This document shows positions 34,334 to 48,090 of a stretch of DNA of 62,481 nt, one piece after another (positions within the stretch are counted from its first letter, which is position 1; each line of letters begins with the position of its first letter). The notes beneath the pieces are model-generated. The model ran no database searches. It was not told where the DNA came from and saw only the letters and a program-made list of their open reading frames with translations. Both the position numbers and the translations under genes were made by a program. This stretch comes from Acanthaster planci (lineage: Eukaryota; Echinodermata; Asteroidea; Valvatida; Acanthasteridae): positions 350,535-413,015 of the forward strand of contig NW_019091487.1 of the NCBI RefSeq assembly GCF_001949145.1, written 5' to 3'.

Positions 34334-37300
34334 TCTACTCAACACCAACAAAACCCCTCAGGATGCAAGCATATGAAGGTTGAGTCAAACTACAACTCTG
34401 ATTTCCCACAGCGCAAATATTCACCGCTGTCTACAGCTCAACTAAAAGTCGATCTCAGATTTCTTCGAGTCTGTGTAGAAATAAAAGGAAAAGTTTGGAG
34501 ATTTTGGTTGAAGAGAAATGGCTTGGAGGAAAACTTGTCACCAGTTTGTTTTGCATATAGGAGCCAAGGAGAGTACTCCACTTGTGGGATTGGTGAAAAC
34601 TTGGACTTCCCTGTTACAGCTGCATTGGCTTTGCACTGAACTCCATGCAAGAAACAGCCAAACTTTAAAAGTACATGTACCCTTGTGAGGCTACCAAACC
34701 CCTGTCTGTTCTGTCCTGGGGGGCAAAGGGCTTGCCGAGAAAACATTCAAATTGCCCAATCAAAGCTGAGCAAAATTTGTATGAGATTAACAGAAGGTTG
34801 AATTCACTGACACTAGCACAAACACATGTATTTACACCAGCTGAATAGAACGATCATGCTATTTAGCGTCATCAAGCCTCAACACATACAACTGGCATCA
34901 ACAAAGCATCAACAACTTGAAAATACCCTCTAAGGATTTAAAAGTAGCTTTATCTTAATTTAGAGACTCTAAGACCTGCCACTGTGTAAAAGAAACACCG
35001 AATTCGCTTCCAGATTCATGCAGAAAAAGAAAATTTTTCGTGACGTACAGAGTCGCCATCTTTCTGTACTTTACCATCCAAACGAAAACAAGATGACGGC
35101 CGGTCAGGCTGCACAAGCAGGCCCAAATTTGTCGCTCAAATTTCCACCTTCAAATACCATTTTGGATAATATCATATGTAGGAGCCGTACTAATATTGTA
35201 AATATAAAATATTTGTATAAAATGCTTGAATATTTAGTTGACACTTTGTTGACGCTAAATAGCATGACCCGAATAGACTGATTATGTCAGACAGAAAAAT
35301 CCAAGAACCTAAATATAAAACTCTGACAAATCATCCAGCAGGCTGATAAAATAATTCAGACTGGGGCAATCTGCAATATACCAGCTAAAGGGAATGTTGA
35401 AGGAAACAATTCTATTGCAAGGCTTTTTTGGTATCCCTTGTAAAAACAGGCTTGAGGCCAGCTGGTCTTGACAACCTCAGCACAGGCACACTCACTTTAC
35501 ACATGGTAGACAGATGTATCACACACACAATATGCAGCAAGTTTAAAGTTAGTTCCTGCTCAGAGCAAGGGTTCATGGGCATGGTTTGATTGATAATAAA
35601 TTACAACTGTTGAGCAACAACTCCGCACGTACAAAACACACATTGTACAATCATTAAAGTAGCTAATGTTACAAATTACATGTCCCTTCGTAAGCAAAAG
35701 TGCCCACCATTAATCTTTACATTGATAAAGCGCATACAATATGGCAGATCATATGCCAGTACAGTTTGTTTACACTGAATCTGTTAGGACACGCCAGACA
35801 GGACTACAAGATCTTATCAAAAGGTGAACATCACAAAATAAACTGGTACAATTATCCAAGGAATAAAAATCTATAATGTAAATCTCACCTACCGAATTTC
35901 TGTCTAGACGCTAACTCACAGAAAATAAAGGTGTGTCTGCAATGAACGGCAAGCAATCATGTTACTGGACTTGTGACCAATGGACCAGATCTGTGAACAG
36001 GTGATCTACATGTACCTGTGTCATCACCTTGACAGAATGTGGGAACAGGTAAGTCTAGGAATGTGGCCGATGCTGTGGTGTGAAGCAGTCTATGTAGTAT
36101 GGTACAGTTGTGAGGCTGGCTATGCGGCTATCCCCATACAATACAACCACAGCTGCTTATGTCTATTATCTGCACCCCATGGGTGTAGATCAAATAAACA
36201 AACACTGAGAGGGCTTAGCAAAGGTGTGTGTGTGCTATTAGAATAGAAGAAAAAAAGCTGAACCACAAGTATAAAATAGGAGGGTCCACCAAACAATGGG
36301 CAGGGGCCATTTCCTGTCTACACCACAATTCATGAATATTTATGATTAATCTCCAGAATGAGCAGACAATCTCATGAATGAGCAGATCAAAGACTGGGCC
36401 ATTTTCAAGTTGAAATTATGTGTCTAATGATTATCTACAATTGAAGGGAACATTTATCAGCTTAGACTCTTTACAAGTTTTAACGTTTATTGAATAAACC
36501 GTTAAACTTTTTAAATTAGAGTTTAGAATGCTTTGAGGATGTTTCAAGGGAAGATGTGGGAGCTAATCTCAACACCCATTCCTCCCAGATTTTCCCCCAA
36601 TTAATAAATCATTCACTGCAGAGATTCTACGAACATTTTCACCCAACCCCCCCTGGATATTCATGTGTGCAGAAATATTTTGAAATTGGAGGATTGAGGA
36701 CTGTTAGGGTTAATCTGAAGCAATGACTTCCCAAAGACACTTCCTCACTGCTCACACACATTCACTTAGAAAACTAATCCTAAAGATAAGTGCCACTGCT
36801 TGCTTAACAATTTCATGCAAATGTGCACACCACAAGGATAATTAACTTGAATATTTCTTGTTTGTTGTTTCAATTCTACCATCACAGTAAACAATACTTG
36901 TTACTTCCTGGTCTTTTACCGCACTATTTATACCATACAGTATCATTTACACAGGTGATGATACAGAGGACAATTTCTATGATTAATCATCCAAGAAGTT
37001 CTCGTCACTGCTACTCACATTGGAAGAAAATGATGGAAACATCTGTCAAATTATAAATTACATGTACCGGTATGTTGATTACAAGCGCTTGCACACCAGT
37101 ACATGTAGGGCTCAGTCAGTTCCTTGTAAACACATCAATACAACTTCTGACTTTTCTCTAAACCATCAGCTGACACACATCAAAAAGTGAAAAGGACATG
37201 ACTTTGGTTCAAAACACCAGCTACGCACAGACTGTCAAAAAATTGTAAAAACTGTCAAGTACTGAGTAATCATCCATCTAATTCCAGTACAGAAAATATG

Positions 37301-40300
37301 CATGCTTCAATGTGTGGATGGGAAAAGGTCCTTTTAACTTCAGTCAATTTTTTTGTTGATACACAGATTTTAATCCAAACCAAAATAAACACAAGATATT
37401 AACTCATGCAAAATAAATACACAAGCTTTAATCCTTGCAGCTTAAACACACCTGCAGAAAAAAACTGGAATTTTTATCCCCCCACTGAAAATTAATCTGA
37501 ATTTTCCCCCTTAAAAAAAAATCTAAAAATTTGCCTGAGGCTGTTTCCGTTAGCAGCCAGTGGAACCTTAGATAGGAACCCAGGTGGCATTGTGGTTTTC
37601 GCTAGCAATTATGATCAGATTTAGTTCAACTCTGACAAGCAGAACCCGCTAGGCTGGTATATTTCTTGGCTCAGAGTGCAAGCACACCTGGTCCGACTTG
37701 TAAAGTCGGCTGCTGGTGTATCATTTCCATGCCAACCTGCAGGAAGACAGTGGCCAAAAGAAGTCGCCCTGGAGAAACTCAACCACATAACGGACAAAGA
37801 CAAGAGGATAAAAACTGGCTAGCCCTTCAAAACATTCTCTTTTGTTCTTGCATCAAAAGTTGTCGGTGTAATAACCAAATTTTAAATCCTTTAATTTCAT
37901 TTGAGCTCCAAGTGCCTTCAAAAAACAAATAACGAGTTTGCAAGAATCCATTGGTTTTTAAACCTCAAACTTTTCAAATCTCAGCTGTACTCTGGAAATC
38001 ATTTAAACCACAATGTAAATTAACTAAAACTGGACAATGGCTCTCAATTTCCTTAATTCAATTTGCAAAGTTACTGCCAATTTTCCAATTTCCAGAGGCG
38101 CCGGTAACCGGAAATCGTTCCAATTGAGCTGTTGCCGCTACCTTATCTTGCCAGCGATCAAAAAGGATCACATTTTAGGAAGGTTTATTTTATTTTAATC
38201 TGGGCATGTGGTTTAAAGTGCATTTGCCCTTTTGTGGTTCGACCAAGCATGGGTTTTATTTGTCAATTTTTGATGCTTCAAACTACTGGTATATCAATCT
38301 CCTGAACCGTTTGAGCAAACTCACACATCTAGCATGCAAACAAAAAGTAGGTTTACATCAACGTGTAATGAAAGGAACAATACCTGTAAACTTAGCCAAG
38401 TTCTGGAAACACCGAATAAAACGGTGACATTTCACTAATTCAAAGAAAAGCGGGCATCTAGTGACAAAATATGACTCATTTTTTAGGAGAAAAGAGAACC
38501 GTACTTTTTCAGTTGCAAAAAAGCTGAGTGATCACACATGTACTTTGACAAATTACTTTATGGCTCTCCACCAGCATGCTGCCTGAGACTATACATGTAT
38601 CTTCTTGAATGGAGTCCAATGATCTGGTCTTGTAAAATTAAATTGAAATGTGATCCAAGCATGGTGTAAAAGGTGTTTCGAACTGTATTTCAAAGATACA
38701 GGACTCCAGACCTGAGGTGACCATGCTGGAATTTTAAGGCGCAGCTTTCAACAGTTGGATAAAGTTGTGAAGCGGAAATTCCTGAAATACAACCGTCTAA
38801 AATCGTCTGACTGGAGATAAGAACTGCTTAACAAACTATCAAATCATCAAATTGTAATTTACACTGAAGATTGTTTACGCGTATCACTGTTGACACATTT
38901 ATGACCAGTGAAAGATTATATCACTATCTGGTGTTCTCATGGGGGAGAAAAAATGATTTATTTATTGCCAGGCTGTTTTTGTGGAACTCTGCGACTCTAA
39001 ACATATTCTTCAGTCACAGCTGTGTTGGTACCGGTAGTAAGCCATGCAGTACATGATTATTTGATGTTATTCCCAAAGGATGAGGGTCTTGTGTTAGCAT
39101 GATGGATTTACCAGGGCTCTGTCTTGAACCCGCACTTCAATTAACTCTAATTGGTTGCTGATTAAGGCAAGGGGCACCGATACCTGATTTGAGTACCATT
39201 CTAGTCACGGAATATCAATACAGGCCATTTCTCAAAACTAGGTTTCCTCTTTGTGGCTTTGCCTCTTCAATATTCTCGTCTTTAGTTGCATAGTCCAAAC
39301 TTTGCAATCTAACCAATTCTGGAATAGACAGTTGGTAATATTAATTCTGAGATTCTGAAGACTGAACCATTGGGCAGCCAAAGTGTGAAAAATGGCCAGA
39401 ATTTACAATTACTGCACATGGGATGTGACATTCCAATGACACCCTTCACATAGGCACCATCGCTTCATCGTGTAACACTGAATCTTACTTGCAAAATGGT
39501 CAGTGAACATACATGTACATTTATCTGAAGGAAAAAATTTGAGGACTTCATGTTCCTATCAAGAATTTAGATGTCAAACTTTTCTTTAAAAGTACTCACT
39601 TGGATTTAATAAATATTCAATATGTTAACCTTCTCTACAAAGCTCTAACCACCACTATAACATGTTCCAAGTTTGGTAACATGACAGCTTATCTTTGTGC
39701 CTCACTAGAACAAGCAGGTGAATGTTGACTTGCAAAATGGTCATGCACTTAACATTCTCCAAGTAATGACACATGGACAGGGTTCCTGTTTTATAGATCC
39801 TAGTCAAGAGAATTGCTTTTTACACCTGATATGGCCTTCAATAGGCCTACTGGTAATGGATTGATAGGGCCCTGAGAGGGATTAGTGGAGGGCAGGGAGG
39901 GAATCTTTAATTACTCAAGGATGGATGAGTCATTGATTACAAAGTCAAACAATCATGCCTACAGATGGACATGCTCTCCACATCCTGTTGATAGCCTGTG
40001 CCAAGCAGAGTTCCTCCCACTACTGCATCAGTGACCCACAGTACCTATACCTGTTTGTGCCTGACAGGAAGAGGGGGCACGACAGAATATGAAGGCATTT
40101 TATTTCAAATACCGCTAATAGGCTAACACCTCAAACTTCAACCAAAATATACCAACATTTAAGCACCCTCCCCCCTTCAGAAAAATTGTGTCTCTGTTCC
40201 TCTCCAGTCCAGGCGCCATAAACAAGGCTCCACCACTTCTCCAACACCAGGAGCATAGTATAATAAAGCTCAAGCATGGAGTGACTGGTAGTAATGCACA

Positions 40301-43300
40301 TTGTAAACGTATTAGTTGACATTTGCCCTTTGACCTTTAACCTCAGCACGCCATTATACAGCCTTTGCGTATTTTATTCGCCGAGGTCATTCAACTCTTA
40401 TGTAGTTTTAGATCAATAAAACATTCAATCGCATACTTTGATTAATATCTGGACACAATAGGTCACACAATGTACAGAAATTGACGGAGTAACTATATTT
40501 CAATTTCTTTAAATTTATTGATCCGGTTCACAAATGTCTCTCCGAAGCTGATAAATCTCTTACCACTTCAAGTGTCCAGCTGTACATGCATGTTCTCTGG
40601 ACTGGATTTATATGGAAATTTGGGGCAGTAAATCTAGCAAATGGTGGGTTTATATAAACACAGACGGGCAGTTTCTTTTTTAGGATTTTTATGTTGCTTT
40701 GGCATCTCCAATGAAAACTGCACCAAAGCTGATGCAATCATTTGACTGGCGGATATTTTGGACAGCAGCATTCTTTGTTGACGGCTTTTTAAACAGGCAT
40801 CTTTGTCCACCATTGGAAAGAAAGGAAAACCCTGCAATTTTGAAAAAGAAAAATAGACTGGCACTTGAAACCAACAGTCTGCTACTTCACTGAGAGCATG
40901 GTTTTTTGAGGGTGTACGGTAGTTTCAAATTCAACTTCAATCAATTTCAGCTTCATTAATCCATCAATTTTTTTCCCAGCAAATTCCAGTTCAACTTTTT
41001 CCCCGTACACTTTCTCATCACTCCTAAAACAAGCAAAATTGGGCACCATTCAGCAGATATCCTGTGAGAAAATAAGCATTTCGCATGAGAAAACTAATTT
41101 TTGGAGAGACTACCATATCACTAAGTCTTACGTAAAACTTCGACACATACATGTACTATCAGATGAGCCCTTGTGACTTTTCCAAGGATCATAAACTGTC
41201 TGAACAGCGTAAAGCCTGCACAGAAAACTCTGTGCCTGACTGAGTCAGGCGGGCACAAGGCTTTCACTTAATAAGATAAGCACATAGAGATTTCTTCCCC
41301 ACTTTCAGCTTCCTTCTTACTTTCTACAAGAGCCCTTTTCTACAGTATCAGATTCTCATTCAACACTCAGTCCATTGATTCAGACTTGGACAACTCCCAT
41401 TCAGAAATGTGTCTGTCTACTCAACAATAGCCACAAGACGCTGGTGAGGACTTCTTTTGATGGAGTGGTTTTAAGGGCCTGTCTTTTCTGATCAAAGAAG
41501 ACAGGGGAGGCTTGAAGAGCCTGTGGAGATTATCCCTGAGCATTTAATGGATTAGGATTAAGCCATGATACTAAGTGTTTGCTTTGTGCTCAATAGGAGT
41601 TAGGGATCATCTTGGGAATAAAGCCGCTGAGCAAAAAAAAAAAAATTGGTTGACCTGCTGTCATGGTCAGTAACCTTGTCTGTAGTGCATCATTTGAAGG
41701 TCTGTGTTACAATAATGGTTGCACTTATTCTTTTGTCTTTTTAAAAGTAAAGGACCAAAAACAGTATTTGTCTGAATGAAAACATACCAGTAGGCTTCTT
41801 GTCTGAAGAACTGCTCTCTATAAAAGTATGGGCAGTGCAGTTCTTGTTTCTAAAAGTCATTGATTTTTTTCAAATTAGAATCCAGTTTTGTGCACTAGCT
41901 ATGTTGATTGTATGCACAAAAGGCTTGTGCTACATGTCTGTGAGTGTTGTAGAAATGACCCTGGATTAGGCCAATTACTATGGAGTGTGAGTCAATGTAA
42001 ATTTGATGTCACTACATGCATGAACTCATCTACATTGAAATGTGCTGGATCTACCCAGTGGATATTTGCAGAGCCCGATATCGCAAATATGTCTTTGGGT
42101 TCCCTTTCATTGGGCCAAACATGAATTCAAATGTAAAGCTCTCTATTGGATACAGTAAATCAGGAACAGGTGTTGACAAAATGTCACCCCACGAACTTCC
42201 CACTCCCAGGAAACAACCAACTGATCTGGAACTCTCCCACAATGCATTGCTGCTAATCTTCTCACTGCTGTCTCCAAGAAAAGCCATCATCACCCAGAAA
42301 AAAAATCTGAAGGTCTGGAAGATAAGGGGTAAAACTCTTTGTCATCAGTGGGGATTATGGGTCCCTGCCAGACCCACACACAATACTCATCAGTACTGGT
42401 AGTTCACACTGCCAGTAAATGTCACAATCCGGGGTGGAGGATATCCACTGTGCCTGTCATTTCACAGATTTTGACACAACGACAAAGAAACACAAAGAAA
42501 AGAAAAGGAAAAATACTGGTCTTTTATCGATGTGTATTTTAGCTCAGGCTCTTTTTACCCCCAATTGAAAACCTTTTCTTGTGTCAGTGTCAAGCTTAGA
42601 GAATTATTTTGTTCAATTGTACAAATTCTTGGCTGTTATTTCTGTCAGACTTTCTTCCTCTTGGAGAACTTTTCCTTCAGGCAACACAGTATTCAAAACC
42701 TCTGAATTAAAATTCAAATCAGTTTTCTTTTTTCCATTCAACAACCCCTCAGCGGTTTTTGATGGGAATTCCCTTCACTCCGAAAAAAAAAACACAAACA
42801 TGTACATGCACATGTCTGTTAGTATCCATTGTGTCCAACTTTCCACAGCTGTCATTTGCACAGGAACATTTAAAGAAATTCTGGTATGAAGTTTCGAAAG
42901 GGAAAAACTGTAACTAGCTACATTTCATCACTTAACATTTGGTACTTTCGTGCACCTGCTGAACTGGGTACCTGCGAAGACTAACGACCAATGCAATAAC
43001 AGGAAGAAATGTATTAACAACATGAGCCAACTGTGATTCAGGGTTTCTGTCAGCATTCATTGATAGATTGTACCTACTTTATACCTCACCCTGGGAATGT
43101 AAGCATGAGGACACTAACAATGCCCGTTGGACTTTTTTGGGGTCAGAGCAAGAGAAGTTGGCATCCAGCATAGTGTGGTGCACTTGTTTGGGGTTTTTGG
43201 ACAAACCTCGTGGGAGCTGCAGGGTTCATGCTGAGCTTGTCTCGAGGTCGCTACAAACTTGTTCCTCCCACTGGTCTTGAGAAAATACCAGGTAGGCCTG

Positions 43301-46300
43301 CTGTGAGTCTTGATCTGGGTATTTGACTTTCCCAGTGTAAGGGTTGGTGTGATATGTCATAATTGGCTCATGAATAGTAGGTGCTCTGAAGTTAGAATCA
43401 GTACCACAGCATACTGATTTGATCCACACTGCTTGAGAATAACCAGTGACACAGTCCCAGGAGACAACTTGTGATGACTGTACCATCAACAGAGATGAAG
43501 AAATTAAAGCAGGAGGATGTAAATAATCATGGATATCAGTGGATGTGGGAATCTGGAAGTATCTTCGCTCTCAGGAGAATTAAGATCTGAGGACACTTCT
43601 AATATTAGATCAGGCCCCAAAAGTAAACCGATACAGGAGATTCATCCAAAACCACTTAAAGGAACATGTACATACACATATCAGTATCAGCCTTGTAATA
43701 ATTTTTGACAGTCAAATTTATGACTCGTCAAATGACATGAGTATAGGAAACACATAGAAGTTTGATGTGGCAATAGTGTGGGTACATACAGTACTGTACA
43801 TGTGCATATAATGTATGTTTGATTCACCCACTTGTACATGTATATTTGGAGTTCACTACCAATGCGTCATCACTTTGTCACTTATCTGTCAGTGCAGGCT
43901 ATATACAGGTACTGTACATCACACAGACATGCTACTATGACATCAAACTGATCAGATCCAAGAGTTGGTGCCATATGAAGCAGAGAGGGAAGGCTATCTT
44001 GGAGGCACATGTACATGTAATCGGATTACTCACAAATCAGTCATTTTTAATAGTGCTGAAAACGGCATGCATCTTTCAAATGTTTACTGAAGTTTAATAG
44101 CCTTTACAATTCATCTGAAGACGTACATGCAAACATAGAAAGGTCTCAAAGATTTCAGTAACTACCACTGGAGACATTTAGGAACAGTAACTTTTTAAAA
44201 TCTTAAAAACTGTACATGTATGCAGTGGTACCGTAGCAGGTACGGTATCTTCCAATTTCAAACTTTGTTTACATTAGTTTGGTGAGTCTCTACGCTACAT
44301 GTACATTGTACTAGTACTGGTACTGTACTTCTGTACCAGGTAGCAGGAATGGAAAGGTTTTCTAGGAGACAGGGGGAGATCTAGAACCAAACATTGGGGA
44401 GGCCAAACCCTTTCTTCAGAAGTTTGGAAATATTTTCACGTACATGTACAGTACATGTAACCCCTTTCTGAGGAGTGAGGCTCCAGTTTTAGGCTTTTTA
44501 CAGGCTTTTGAAAGGAGGGAAATGAAACAGACCCAAAACACTCACCTCTTGTTGTTTTTCAAAATTAGTTTGGCTTCTCTTTTTTTTGGGGGGGGGGCAT
44601 GGCCCCTTGCCAAGAGAGACGCATTCATAGAGATTTCAGTAACAGGCATTTGGAGACATTAATGGATAAGCCCCTGGCCTTCATGATCTAGCAGAACCTA
44701 CCATACCAGGAACTTTGAAGGGTTTGGAAAAAGGACAGTAAAGCCTCCACAACTGTGCCACAACTTAGCTTGTAATTCAACTTTCCTTGAAAGTGCATAT
44801 TCAGGAGATGAGCCACTGAGTTCCTCTTGGAAGGACTAAGGAGCGTACCTCATAATAAATGTCCGGGCTCAGCTACTCAAAAAATATTTCAAATGTGGAA
44901 CACCAAATTCTTGCTTACAGCAAGGGCCAGGAAATTGAGCCAAAAGTGCAGCGTCGATATTCTTATCGGCTAATTCCAATTTCCAGGGATGGTTTACTCT
45001 GGAAGCATGTCTTATCAGAGCGGGTCATTAGTGCTGCTTCCTACTGATGTGAAGTGTAACATTAATGAACACACACGCATGCAAATGTTGAACACAATCT
45101 TGGCAAATGCGAGTAACGTAATCCATAGAGTCAAATGTTTGTCAGCACTTTTGCATGTAAGATTGTACCTATAAGGGAACATGGGAAGGGGATTTTGTGA
45201 TATTTGATACAGGATATTTTTAAAGAAGCTCAAACCGTGGGAATGCATGTACATGTACCTTCCAACACCAACCTACATTGTACATGTAGCAAATCACTGA
45301 CAAGCAAATATGCCGTGAATTTAAAACACGGCATTCTTCAACTGAACATATTTTGCAAACTTTGAGATTGCTACTGTAAGTTCAGAGCAAGGAACAGACA
45401 ACTGTACGTGTACATGTGCCAAAAAGTTGTTTGTTCCTATTGATTAATTTGAAAACAGTTTGATAAAACTAATACAAGGGAACTGAAGCCTTAGGGGGAA
45501 TGACATGTATATGTACTGGTGTTGATCCAGTCACAACCAGTCACAAGTGCATGCTTTTTTGTTATACATGTAAAAAATATGAAAACAGATAAATATCTTC
45601 AGATTTCTTTGGTTTTGAGACAAGCATTGAAGCACTTCTTGTTCCTATATTCTTGACAGTGCACTCCATAATCCATTTGTGTACTGAGCTTTATTTTAGG
45701 AAAAGTATGTGCACATGAAGAATGTAGCCACAAATATGCCGTGTACGTACGAGCACAGCCACAAAAAATAAGTATGCTTACAGGCAACAGACCGTTCATG
45801 CTACACAACAGGTGACATAGAGCATAGAGGTACATGTACACATGTGTATTGTAGAATACATGTACATAATGGTACCCTTTATGACCTCTTATTAATCCAA
45901 CCTCACATCAACCACCCCCCCCTTAATTTGAACAAACAATGCTGGAAAGACGTTTTACAACTCAATAGAACCCAAAGGTTCAACTTCCTGAATTTATGAC
46001 ACAAAATCTAGACTCATTCCATCAATCATAAATGCACAGCCAGGTCTCCAAAAATCGTAGGTTTACAACCATGGAAAATTGATGGTAAAAAACCAAACTA
46101 CTACTGTGCCAGACACAGGGCTATCAATATCACACACTGTGTAGACTATTGATAGACAATTGTCCTTGCAGGATTTCTGGTGACTCCCCTTGGTCACATT
46201 TCAGCAACAACTACTTCAAGATCTTTCCAGGAAATTCCTCCAGAGGATTTCTGCCAAGCTCTTGGGGTATTATATGTAAATGTTGTCAGCCTGGGTGTTT

Positions 46301-46618
46301 AATCTGGGCAAGACTGCTTCACTGTGGTTTAATTTTAAGGTACATGTAATGACCTTGCCGTATGATGAATGATGCAGTCAGGCAGAGTGAAGAGAGAACT
46401 CTGCTACACACTCAGGCAGGAAATGTTGGAAAAATGACAAGGGACTAGTTTCTGCTATCTAGAGCAAAATACGGGGTACCGGGAATGGTGCAATGTCTTG
46501 TTGAAGTACATGTACATGTGAGACTAGTTAATCAGCAACACATGTGAGGTGCATAGTTTGTCACTGTCTTTTCTATGAAAAATAAAAAACCTGCAGACAA
46601 TTGGACAACTCACATGTA
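34334..46618. other. Noncoding region upstream of Sulf, proximal part
   Basis: About 12 kb with no recognisable coding exon. Open frames stay below about 130 codons (for example 42016-42402 plus) and carry no known domain. Contents are AT-rich unique sequence, many ACATGT palindromes (dense at 43.8-45.9 kb) and a T8-G10 junction near 44.58 kb. It may be 5' intron or intergenic. Confidence 0.5.
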
Positions 46619-46762
46619 TGGTATACACATGTATACAGTAACCATGCACATATACACGTGTAACCATGTACATGTACACGTGTAACCATGTACATGTACA
46701 CGTGTAACCATGTATATGTACACGTGTAACCATGTACATGTACGCGTGTATAGTAAACATGT
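46619..46762. repeat. 22-bp minisatellite with E-box palindromes
   Basis: Units of 22 bases, each containing ACACGTGTAACCATGTACAT, repeat from about 46650 to 46750 with degenerate flanks. Each core unit carries ACACGTGT (E-box CACGTG) and most carry ACATGT. Cys/Thr/Val/Tyr-rich open frames on the minus strand arise from the repeat. Confidence 0.85.
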
Positions 46763-47758
46763 ACAATACCAGCAGCGGTACATTGTGTGCCAATTTTGAA
46801 CCTTAAGTTCCCAACAACATCATTTTTTTTTATTCTTGTGGTTTTCAAAGGAACAAAAATACCCACTTTTTTCCCACTTCGTATTTACTTTCATCTGAAT
46901 GGAAGGTTGATCCACGGAACGACGGAAGAAAGAGCCTGTTTTTCTACCGCAAGTGTAACTCTATCTTTGGGTAACCAACAAAGTCAACACTACTCATAGG
47001 TGGGTTTTTTTTTTTCATCCAACCGATTTTTTTAGATTGACATTTCAGTGTGTTTTCTTAGCCCAGATACCAACAAATGTGTTGATGCTTGAGTATTTTC
47101 AGCGGCAGAAAAGAGCAAAGGATCACAGTTTGTTTGTGTATTCCAAAGCTGATGTCTGGCAGCTTTCATGTTCTAAATCTATTGAAAATATGACAGGAAT
47201 CTAGAATATTAGGGGAAGGAATTGGCACCAAATAATTTGTTGATGATACACTCACATTCTCCATTCTCAGTTCTAATATGTACATTTATAACCTAATATT
47301 AAGATCAAAATAATCACACCGAAACAAAATCACAGACCTACATGTACCAAGTTTCAGAAATTCCTGAAATTTGAGAGAAATCAGAGATTGTTTGTCCGAT
47401 TGAAACCCACGTCTATTATAATGCATAATAATATCATAACATCATACATGCAATTTGAATAGAATATTCATGGTGACGTCATCAAAACCAAATGAAAGTT
47501 AATGCATGAAATGCTTGGGGCCTCTTCGGGGCTCGTTACAATTCTTTTTAAAAATCGCAAAACTAAATCACATCGATATGTTTTCAACTGTGTCGTGAAA
47601 ATGATGTTTTTCAAGTTAACATTTATACAAAATATCAATGGAAACATTTGGAAAAAGTTTTGAGTGCATGGCCCATGTACTACATTCTACACCGCCCGTC
47701 CACGACAGAACGGAAAATTTAAAGCGCGGCAGTACAGCATGCGTTGCCTATCTATTTA
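46763..47758. other. Noncoding, with a second CRE octamer
   Basis: No gene seen. TGACGTCA occurs at 47474-47481, upstream (on the plus strand) of the CpG-richer block at 47.69-48.08 kb. Confidence 0.4.
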
Positions 47759-47867
47759 TGCTGCATCCGGATCTGTTGTTTAGCCCTAGGTCTAGGTCTT
47801 CGATCTACGTGGAGATGCTGAGAAAATAGACCTAGCCAAAGCTCTAGAAGCCGGTTTCGGAGACGGC
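47759..47867 (+). mobile_element. Harbinger-like MITE, copy A
   Basis: 109 bp flanked by TTA on both sides (47756-47758 and 47868-47870), a 3-bp duplication typical of PIF/Harbinger transposons. It starts TGCTGCATCCGGATCTG and ends GGTTTCGGAGACGGC. The termini are imperfect inverted repeats and inner AGGTCTAGGTCTTC/ATAGACCTAG blocks extend the foldback. It aligns over its full length, in opposite orientation, with copy B at 56474-56592. Confidence 0.65.
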
Positions 47868-48054
47868 TTATACGTGGCGTAAGTCATCAGTAGTGTATAG
47901 TCGTTAGTCAAGGCGCATGGTGACTAGCTCCACACGTGTACTCAGGACACACACAATTCACGAGCTTTGCCACTCGCTCTGCACAGCCTGTCTTCCTCAT
48001 GTGTGCGCGCGCCATGTGTCCAGATGAGCCTTGACTGAAGGCTAACACTGTAAT

Positions 48055-48090
48055 ACAGAGCAGTGTGCGCGTGCAGTGCATTATATAGAA
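48055..48090 (-). promoter_or_regulatory. Candidate distal promoter with TATA box, minus strand
   Basis: TATATAA on the minus strand at 48081-48087 lies at the edge of a CpG-richer block (47.97-48.08 kb, with GTGCGCGCGCC and GTGTGCGCGTGC). The orientation matches Sulf. It could drive a distal noncoding first exon, but this is inference from composition and one motif only. Confidence 0.25.

Noticed and set aside
42016-42402. 128-codon plus-strand open frame
   Set aside because: No recognisable domain; composition like the surrounding noncoding DNA.
46524-46866. Two Cys/Thr/Val/Tyr repeat open frames
   Set aside because: Frames through the 22-bp minisatellite; several frames are open at once.
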